Below are positions 1 through 9,800 of a stretch of 20,668 nucleotides of DNA, piece by piece. The stretch spans positions 1-20,668 of the forward strand of contig CAXNAA020000503.1 in the NCBI GenBank assembly GCA_964200075.2, in the 5' to 3' direction. Under the pieces are notes generated by a model. That model saw nothing but the letters and a program-made list of their open reading frames with translations, made no database searches and was not told the DNA's origin. How positions within the stretch are numbered: the first letter of the stretch is position 1; each line of letters starts with the position of its first letter. The position numbers and the translations under genes are program-made. The DNA is from Sphacelaria rigidula. Its lineage: Eukaryota; Phaeophyceae; Sphacelariales.

Positions 1-875
1 CGCAATGACCCACTGCGGGAGCAATATACCACTTGCTGTCTGCTTGCCTGCTTGCCTGCTTGCAGCTCTGTTACTTGACGTTTCCGAGAGTGAACGGTAC
101 TGCTTTTATAGCTATTATAAAAGCATCACGGGAGTCGATATTGGTTTACGCGGAATGATCACATACAACGCTAAATATCAAATCCACCTACAATCCCGTA
201 GGCTATCTCAAGCTGCGGCATTCGACGGCAGTTTGTCAACAACGGTGTGCTAATTTTGAAAGCGTTGTTAACAGCAGTGCCGAGGGTGTCGTCATCCTCC
301 CATGTCTCTCAGGGTACTCGTAAATTCGGAACAACGTGACGTCGAAAATCACCTGTATACCCCCGCAGGTTGTAGTATGATGAACCCTTCGTGTCGCAAA
401 CGTAACCTATCACCTGACGTCATCAGACTCCTTCGTACAAGCGCTCTAATCACGAATTGTGTCTCGGACTCCTACACAGCACGATACGCACCACCGCATC
501 ACCTAGTCGTGGCCGAGTACGCATATAAACCGAGGTGTGAATCCACTAACCTGCGCCTTTGAACGTCAAATTATGGTCCGCCTCACAAATGAATAACGGC
601 CCATGCTCGGGCTCAAAGGGGCGCGGTCAATCAATTCTGGGGTACCATCAAGTCTTGACGACTGCTATGGAGCCACGATAATCTCTACTGTAATCCTCAG
701 GGCTGGTGAAAGGTAGAGATTTGTCGAACCTCGTGAGTTATTTAGAATTGCCGTATATCAAGGCTTAGGGTCTGTTGAGCAAGCCATAATGATCTTCAAT
801 CCATATGGTCAATCATAAAGACTCCAGGACAACCAAGCCCTGACGGTCTGTCAAACCTCGGAGGATGTCAACAGA
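1..875. other. 3' flank of DNAI3, nothing recognised
   Basis: No open frame here resembles a known protein. An 8-bp unit (CTGCTTGC) is repeated about three times at 41-65. No convincing AATAAA-type signal was found in the minus-strand sequence just after the stop at 876. The 3' UTR and any intergenic DNA cannot be separated by eye. Confidence 0.5.
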
Positions 876-983
876 TCAAGCCTTAAGGGCTACTTCTCCT
901 GCCCGCCTCTTGGCTTCCAAATACCGTTCAGGCAGCTCATCGTTTCCCAAATCCAATTCCTCGATGAAGTTCGCTTCCAACTC
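876..983 (-). CDS. DNAI3: DNAI3 exon 20 (C-terminal exon with stop)
   Basis: 35 codons plus TGA (876-878), acceptor TCCAG| with a branch-like GCTAACT about 35 bases upstream of the acceptor, phase 0. It begins ELEANFIEELDLGNDELPER, which aligns with the last helix of DNAI3 (LELEKTVLINLGL), then a basic end (AKRRAGEVALKA). It is in the same frame as exon 19, with only the TGA at 1071-1073 and about 30 non-conserved codons between them. Confidence 0.72.
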   Translation of the reverse strand, partial: ELEANFIEELDLGNDELPERYLEAKRRAGEVALKA

Positions 984-3759
984 CTGGATACAATGCCGTT
1001 TTATCAAGAGTGAGTTAGCATTAAAACAGGAATTGCAGAAAAATGCGGACACGGGTGGGGGTATGCTGTATCAGAACAGGGAGAGTATCTCGTCTGCTTT
1101 GATTTCGCGGGAAAGCTGTTCAACCTGGTACGCGTGTACTCCTGAGTAAATACGGGAAGCCGCCAAATGAGGGGATAGGGGCTCTGTGAATAACACTTGA
1201 ACAATAGGTGATACCAGGTGCTTGCATGAACGTGATCGACCCAGTCACATTTGTTAGGGTTGATTCAGTTCTTCACGTTTTTCTAAGGAAAGATTATGTC
1301 TTTGACACAGCTGCGACACGATATAGACGTACTCCTGAGACCAAAACGTGTCTACTTTATAGCACCTGATAGGCCTTTTCGGCCTCAGCCATCTCCGCTT
1401 CCAGCTCTGGATCAAGCACTTCTTTCACGATGGCCGTCTTGCTGCCCTTTCCTCCGATTGCTGGGAGTATATTGCATGCCGTAAACAAGTAAACAGGTAT
1501 TACATTGGAATCATCGGTCGCATCCACATTCGCTCCTCATGGTGCCATAGATGTTTCTGTCCATGCCCTCTGTTCTAACAAAGCAGCCCGGAATCTGCGA
1601 CAAGCCACCTGTGGACTGCACTGCCTTTTTCTTTTTTTTCTTCCTCTCCTTTTTCTTTCATGTCTTTTTATCACTTTTCTTTCCCCTTATCTTCGTCTCT
1701 TTTCTTCTCTTCGCTAAGTCGTGGGAATGCCTGTGTCTCGCGCCCGCAGAGCTGGTGCTTGAAAATTCCTGCCCTACTAGCGTAATTCTCAGATAGCTGA
1801 TTCGTAAGCTATTTCGACGGCCTCACCTCTGCGTCTCCTCCCCTAAACAGAAGGGCTCGGGCAGGGGCCTGTAGGGATTTTTCTCGGGACCGGTACTAGC
1901 TCTTAGCCTGGTTGTTTTCTTCCCTCTCTTTTTTACCCCGTTTACTTTGCTTGTGTTCTCCATTTCTGTTTTCTGTTTCCGCTTTTTTTTCCGAGCGTCC
2001 TTCAGGGAACTTTTCCGTTCATATACCTTAGGTATTTTTATCTTGTGGCCACAGCTAGGTTGGTAACGGAATATGCTGCACGGAGTATGGGTGGTATTTG
2101 ACTTCTGCTCTCTTCAATATATTTCGAACAGGACGGCCGGCGAGGCATCAGCGCCACTTCAGGAGGGAGGTCACAGCCCGAAGTAGGAACATCGGGAAAG
2201 TGGTGCATGTACTGATGATCTCGCATGCCGAAGTATTGAGGCCATATGACTTCGTATTCCTACAAAGTCGGGACGGTGCACGCCGGGTTTTCGCCGGATC
2301 AGGTTTGCAATCACCAAGCGCCATGCGCCATGACGTGTTCGGTGAGTCGCATGAAGGGTGAGCTGCATCCTACTAAGATTGTTCGGTCCGACGCATACTA
2401 AACATCTTGCAAGTGGATGACAGCCTCCAATGATTGGATACTTGATTCTAGTGTGTCTTCAAGACATGTTTTTGCTGTGTTCAGATTACACGATACTAGC
2501 ATGGTGTAGAGCTCTTGAGTTGAACGAAACTAGCAACAAAAATCACAGCGGGTGTCATTAACACCAACCCTGTCTTCGGTGACCGCGGTTCAAACAGTTA
2601 ACGAGGGCATGGATCAGACCAACTCGTTCCCCCGTGCCGGTTCTCCCACTTGACCTTCTCCTTCATTGCGATCATGCTGCCTTCACAGGCATGGACGTAC
2701 TTGGCACTTTTGCCAGAGAGCTGGCCGAGCGAAGAACAGGGGGCAGTGATGCCACATAGGTTATTAAAAAAATCACACGGATCATGTTTCAAAACGGGCC
2801 CAAGACAGAGTTGGGGAGGGCAGGGGGACTTCCACATATCTTATCGTAATGCACTGCACGGCTACCGGTTTTACTTCACATTTTGCTCTTCTCTTCAATG
2901 ATGGCCGTGGCGCCGTTGCGTTGCACTGCCGCTCTTTTACGGGGCGCTTTGCCACCCTTTTCACGCGGGCACACTCATAAAACACTCCGGGTGAAATGAA
3001 CGGATCACGTGGGTTTTCGTTCTATATCCCTGATTTGTTTCAACATGTGTGAAGAGGTATACCACAAGGGCTTCACACCTGGCTCGTGCATTGATACACG
3101 CTAGATTCTGAATACGGTTCTATCGGCCGACCATTCTCACGCTGAAGATCCGGTGGTTACTCGTGTGTTCGTGCCTACGGTCTGTGGCGAAGGGATTTGT
3201 TTGCAATCGGTTTCATGTGAATGAGTGATGTCGATGTTGGCAGTGTGTGAATACTTTGCCTGCTGGAGTCGGTAAGCGAGGGAGGTGCGTCCATTGTGTA
3301 CGGAGTATCATGTTGTCTATATTACGAGGTCGAGTATATTCAACCAGTATGGTGTAGTACCGAATGCAGCACAGAAGTATGGTGTAGCGTGTCGCAGTCC
3401 AATTTCACCTTTCCCCGTCGTTTCTGACACATCTTCAGCCACTTTTCCTTCACCCTCACCACCGCCCCCACCCCCCTCCCCGCCCGCGGCATCCTCACTG
3501 CCCCCGCTCGCTCCTCCGCCCTCGTTCGGTTGACTTAGCGTGTTCTGAAGCTCTTCTGCTTCCATCGCCTCTGTCTCCGCCGTGCGCACCGCGAGTCTCT
3601 CGCTTGCGTACTCCACGCGCTGAGTGGTAACCAAGCACAATGACGGCAAGTGTTTATCCGACGGTATTTGGTGGATGGTATGTAAACACCCGATCGGACA
3701 CCCTTGCAAACGCCACCGCCCGACAATATATGCTGCAAACTTTCTTGAAAGGTTTTGGT

Positions 3760-3808
<49 letters not shown>

Positions 3809-6800
3809 CTATCATCACTATCATCATTATCATTATCCTCATTATCCTCATTATGATCATTATGATCATTATGATGATGATGATCATCATCATAATATCA
3901 CCACCACTAGAGATTCGCAGGAAGATACAGGTGCTACCTACTTTTTGATGGTGTTCTCGGAGCGAAGGCTGGGGTATCTCACTCAAGGGGGCAAGGACAT
4001 GATAGAAACCTGCTGAGCTTTATGCACTACAAGATATCGCAGAACGTGGCTATAGTGACTTGCACCAAGTCTGACATAATCGGGTACACAATTACACCCT
4101 GGCAACGTTGCGTTTATCAGAGCCGTTCGTTCTTGATTTTCATACGCTCAGGGTTTCGCAATGCACGGTATAGTAGCACTAACCTTCATCTCTCTTTCGA
4201 GAAAGTTGTACATGAGATGTCTCTCGTTCGTGAGTGGTCTCCACAAGTTCTGGGGCACATCGTACACGTGAAGATTCCCTGCAGCGTCGCCAACAGTCAA
4301 GAGCTGCTGCTTCTGCTTGGCGCTCGAACCTCCCTTCGGTTTGAAGAATTCCATACTATTGGCCAGATTGTTCGTAATCAACATGTCAGAGCATGAAAGA
4401 TGGAACACAGATGCAGTGGGCAACAGGAGCACGTGGTGAGTACACCTGCACCAGGGGGGCGAGTGAAGAGATCTCACGTGCGTGCACTCGACCAGCTTGA
4501 CCCGAGACCATCGCTTCCCCACCTAATACGGTTGCTCTCGGCCACGGGTCTCGTAGCAAATGCAGGGAGGAATCCCCTGTGTATTTTTCGTATCTCCCTA
4601 CAGGTTACACGTTATCTTTACCTACACCCTCTCCCTCTCCCTCCCCGGAATGTTGAAGGTGACTATTAGGAGTAGCAGTGGTGCTCCGTCTCGAAAGGGT
4701 TGCGTGGTCAATGGTCAAACGACTAAGGCAAGCAACAAATGAGTGCGCCCCCCTCTCCTCCCCCACACGTCACCTGGTGATTCTAGAAGGACTGCTCATT
4801 AGGGTAACAGACGGGGCGTAGCTACTGTCCGTGAAATCCCAAACGTCCATAGATCCGTCGACTTTTCCCAAGAACAGCATCCCGGGTCTTGTCGGTGACC
4901 ACCGACCCGTCGTCAGGATGTTGGACGCAATTGGAGAAGAAAAAACCGGTTTTCGTAGTCCCACCTGTCACGAGGGCGAAACAGAAATGCAGTGCGAGAG
5001 CGTTACTGCTTAGCCGTCGATTGGGACGCGTTGCGCTGCGGGCGTTTTGTCTCTCGGAGGTGGGGGGGAAGGGGCGTACTCATTTGTTGCTTGCCTTAGT
5101 CATTTGACCATTGACGATGCATCCCTTTCGAGACGGTCTCAGAGGTGGGGGGGGGGCAGCCCCAAAATCGATGGAGGGGTATGCACCATCGAACTATAGT
5201 ATTAGGTAGAGTAATGGAATTAAGCTGATATTACAATAGTGATATTACAATAGTGATATTACAATAGTGATACTGCAATAGTCCGGTTCAGTGACGGTCG
5301 TTCATGCGAGTGAGGTGCAACAGCCACAACACGAGTCTAGTCCCCCTTGTGTGAGCAACGGTACTATTACTAATCGTGCTCGTGCCACTCGAGTATGCGC
5401 GTTGTGAATCGCAAGTGGCCAAGTCGTGGTATCGCACGGTTGGATGTACGCCCGTACTGGGTCGTCGTGTCCCGTCTTTCTCATTCGATCAGGTTAGCAC
5501 AGGCTTGCATCATACGAAACTACCACGGACACTGTCACTGCAGTACACTGGCTACACTCCAACGCTCCGACACAACAGCCCAGTCTTGGAATAAGTAGCA
5601 GAGTTCGAATACACTGGCGATGAATTCTCGAGCCTCCTGCTCATCGGTTGAAATGTCGAGAACGCGTTCGCCGTACATGAAATCTGCACAGCCGACTCTT
5701 CGACTACAAATTTCATCATGCCGACGATAGCAACAGAGCCCAAGTGAAAGGATGCCAAAACAGCCGTATGCGTTAACACTACCTTCCATATTTGGAAGCT
5801 CCAATCGCCGACGCTGAGCAACACCCCTGGGAAAAACGACGACTTGTCCAGCGCAACACATGGCCTCGTGTGATCGCTCGACACCCACTTCACAAACTCC
5901 GGTGCCACATCACCCCCGTCATCGCCCGCCCCTGCTCCCGCTCCCCCCCCCCGGCAGCTGCCGCCCCGCTACCTCCCCCAGTGATCTCCTCTTCGCCTCT
6001 TCCTCCTGCACCTACTCTTGCGCGCCAGTCCGCCAACAAAATTTCTCCCTCCTCCGTAGTACAGACAAGCTGAGAAAACAGGATTAAAAACGGTGAGAAA
6101 CGAACACGTATTGTGTACTTTGTTTCCAACACTATGAATGAACACTAGAATAATAACATTTCGAAGCGAACGTGGGGGGCGCGCAAGAGGTTGCAGAGGT
6201 TCAGCCATTGTAGAATTTCTTGGGTCTTACATTTCACTGCTGGCACGTCCACGGCGCGGAGTTAAAACAGAACATGGGTGTCGACAGTATTTTTGGTCAA
6301 CCGTGTACCGTATCGCACTAGGCACCTCTAATCGGCGACGACAACATGCTTGATCTCATGGCGCAACAGGTCGGTATGATCGACGAAATAGTCGCGGGGG
6401 GCTAGGACAGGGAGGGGAGGCAATGCTACCTCAGAGAGCATAAGATACGTACGGCACGAAAAACCCCGTAATGATTACTGTACTGATGTGCAACTACACG
6501 CAGAACTCCATATGTTTTTCGCCAATGTGCCTGCTCCTACCTGTGAACGTATATCCACTTCCTCCTTGCCCTCGCCCGGCTTGTCGTTGTTCGTGGTCGT
6601 TGTCGTTGTCCCGTCTGCCGCCACCCCCAAGTCCAGCACAACCCGACAAAGGCTCAGCTCTCCCACATCCTGGAGAACGCGTGTTCTGCGTAAATCGATC
6701 GTGTATAGTGCTCATAGAGGAAAAATAACAATCCCATGTGGAAAAGCGTCCGCGTGCTTCATGATACACTAGATGTAGAGAACTACGCTAGGAGCGTCTT

Positions 6801-9800
6801 TATCGCGATATATACTCGGATAAGCCGAATCGTACCACACCTGAAAAATGCGCTATTTGGTTGATCCCGCGAAACGGACGGACTCAGCGGTAGCCTGATG
6901 CCGTCACACATTGTTAGCGTATGTTACAGTGCTAGACATTACAGCACGGGTGACCTCCAAACCAGATCGAGCGGCAGACCCTAGGCCACTCTCCTACCCG
7001 ACGTACGACAACATGTCTATTCGTCCACGTGCGGATAAGCCAAACTACTATCTCGCTGAGAGAAAACGAGTTTGAAAAACGCTTGGTGCCTGCAACAGTT
7101 CCTCATCATTGTCTCCGTCGTACGGAGGAGAAAGTCTGGTGATCCTCTGATGAGGGCGCGACGGGGTTGGGGGCGGAGTCGAGTCCCTTTTCACACTATG
7201 GAGTCACTCTCAACCGTCGCGGCAGACAAATAACTTATTTTGTAGCGCGCTAAATACCAACATGGTACATGAATAAACACCGTTCGACAACGCTTTCATT
7301 CACAAACGTACTCGTCGAGAGTGCACGGGGTGTATTAACACACTCATGAACCTCTGTATCTCGAGAACCATTTCCTCTCATCCATCCCCACCGTAGGATC
7401 ACCCATGCCTTAGGCCAGTATCACGCTGCACAACGCGGCACTGCACCTCCAAGCGGGTCAGCTGCAGGCGGAAAAGAGGCGTCCACGGCGGCGGCGGTGG
7501 CCTGCCGTGCTCCTCCCTTTTCTTGTCGTGGTTCTGACGAGGCTTGGCAACGTGCGGGAGTAGACCCTCGCTGATTTCCTGCGCATCGATCACGTGTTGC
7601 CATCATTGTGCGGGCGAGGACACCATGCAGTGCTGCGGTGACTGTTTGGTGAGGAAATAAGCAATGGCTAATGTACGTATTGGTGGAATGCGGTGAATAA
7701 CGGTTATCCACGCTAGAGGCAATGTACAGTGGAAGCAGAAAGACGTATGGACGACCACAGGCTTATGCACAACACAGTAGTGTGGCAGTAACGCAGCGGG
7801 TCATGGTAGGATACGGCCTCCAAAACAGAAAACATGTGATGAAATTTGTGACGAGACTATACATATACAACAATTTTTTCCCCTCTCTGCTCACCTGATA
7901 TCTGGTGTCCCAGATGAGGCACTGTCCGTCGCTGGCTACAGTGATGAACTGGAATGACTTGTCATTTATGTACTCGTCCGCCAGTATCTGTCCCTTAGAG
8001 TTAATCTAAACATTGATAGAGGAAGGTGTTGCAGTTGTTGGCAACGACACGAGAGGTAGATGTAGCGCCAAACAGAACCCTGAAAATGTAGCCAGGGTAG
8101 CAAGCCTCTGCAAAACGCAAGCGGAGCGTTTCATTTTGTAGTGTCGAGGACAAGTTGTAGATTAGTGTGTGTGTTGTGTTGCCGTCCCATCTATTCTTGA
8201 CGCCGGTGTACACCTTTCGGCATATATGGGCGCACCAGCCGGGGTCACACAGGAGGAATATCAACACAGGAGCTTTTTGTTTTTTCTTTGTTTTTTAGTA
8301 CCCCGTCTTCCTTCTGCGGTGCTTGCCTTCCTTTTTTATCGCAAGATGGGTTCAGCAGTCCCTTTCCCTCGTCGACCGTTCAGTCGAATTTTGTGTACCC
8401 ACGACATAGTCGTTCTCCACTGTTGGGCATTGTGTGAGAAAAAATCCCAGATCGCTCCGAGATTTGAACCCGCGACCCAACCGTCACAACATTTCGAGAT
8501 TACCACCTGAGCCACCGGGGCGACCACTAGCAGTATCGACAACAGCTCGCAAACGTAGCCAACGCTTTCTACACACAATCGCATCTTGTTGCGTCTCCTT
8601 CTCAGTGGCTTAGGAAAGCATAGACCTGGGCCTCCTCGCCCATATCCTATACAAAGACAAGACGCTACTGTGCAAGAGGTGCGAGTGAAACATTTTTTCA
8701 TGCCGCGAGGCTAAAGTGTCATCATCCCACCGTGGAAATGCGAACCAGCTCCCCAAGTCTCCAGTGTCGACACTGGCACCTCGACGCATTTTAAGTGGAT
8801 TAGATAGCGTTGAATACGTTACCCGACACAAAGGCAGACACGATCCAAAATCATAACATGTGCAGAGCGACAGCAAAATGATTCCCCTCCAGCAGTGCTA
8901 CCAATAACATTGCTCGAACCTGGGTGGTCGGAGGTAGCCAAGCCAGATCTGCGACGAGCCTTCGGTGGCTCATATCGATGTGACTGATGGAAGACGGTTT
9001 CACGGGGGGTAATGATGCCACAGGCTCGTCCTCGTCCGCTCCTGGGCTGGGCTTACCGATGTGCCGAACGCTTTGTTTGCGCTTCCGTTGGTCGATCGTG
9101 TGTAAGGCACGAGCGATGTCCCAAGCAACCACCTGTCCATTTATCGCCCCCCCTACAACAATCTGATCGTATACAGGTGCGAAGAAGAACGGGAAGGGGG
9201 GTGCTTGGGAGCTACATTCATGACACAGGTTACTTAACTGAGAAGGGAGTTGGGAGAGAGTACTCTTCGAACGGTTGATGGAAGTTCTAGCTGGTACTGG
9301 GGTCGGGACCATTGTCCGATGTTGACGCTGTCCCCCGCCCAACTCCTGAACTGCAGACTTGCGACCAATTTGTGACTCGTACCCACGTGACTTCCTGCTA
9401 CTATACAACTTGACCATTCCACGAGTCGAGAACAAGAACTTGAAGCGTTACAGAGAAATAGGTTGATGTCCTGCAAGCTGAAGATTTATACAATCTACAC
9501 TGCTTCGAGTACAAAGCTGTCCCCTCTGATAATCTTCAGCATTTGTGCCCAGCAGGGTAGAAGAAGACAGACAGTGCTACAATGCTCGAACACCCCCAAA
9601 AATGACGTTCTGGTCATTGTTTACAGTTCACAATTGCTCTAGTGGTCTTCGTTTCGTACTTCTGTACTGCTTCTCCAAAACAAGGCGAAGACAATTTCGT
9701 TTTAAACTTCAAACACCAACGGTACAATAACTGTATGTTTGAAGCAAAATCACAAGCTTCTCGTACAAACTCTGTCATGACTTCACCCTCCCCCCCTTCC

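Larger units (their letters stand above)
4965..5782 (-). other. Intron between exons 14 and 15
   Basis: About 820 bp, holding family B copy B2 and a four-unit tandem repeat of 14 bp. No coding sequence recognised. Confidence 0.75.
8006..8919 (-). other. Intron between exons 10 and 11
   Basis: About 910 bp. A tRNA-derived SINE in the same orientation as the gene occupies about 8160-8525. The remainder shows nothing recognisable. Confidence 0.75.

Noticed and set aside
302-562. 86-codon plus-strand open frame in the left flank
   Set aside because: No recognisable motif or composition bias; length is expected by chance.
1622-1995. T/C-rich stretches as a poly(A) or retroposon tail
   Set aside because: Mixed pyrimidines without a defined end or an associated element; more like ordinary intronic low-complexity sequence.
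2598-2700. Extra tail exon reading MIAMKEKVKWENR on the minus strand
   Set aside because: Exons 17 and 18 already join in the correct phase, and no donor in the right frame follows.
3624-4016. 130-residue His-rich open frame, and Ile- and Met-rich counterparts in other frames and strand
   Set aside because: Produced by the (CAT)n microsatellite inside an intron; no conserved sequence outside the repeat.
5227-5282. CRISPR-like array
   Set aside because: The 14-bp units are directly adjacent without spacers; the context is a eukaryotic intron.
6322-6402. Extra DNAI3 exon reading DYFVDHTDLLRHEIKHV
   Set aside because: Frame looks coding-like, but the phase does not fit exons 13 and 14, a stop precedes the possible donor, and no family counterpart is known to me.
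8451-8525. A functional tRNA gene
   Set aside because: Stems have mismatches, there is no clear anticodon arm, and the downstream body recurs as a dispersed repeat, so it is a SINE head.
8851-9435. Longest open frame of the window (194 codons, minus strand) as a stand-alone gene
   Set aside because: Only 8920-9162 is similar to DNAI3; the rest is intron read-through past a good acceptor and a good donor.
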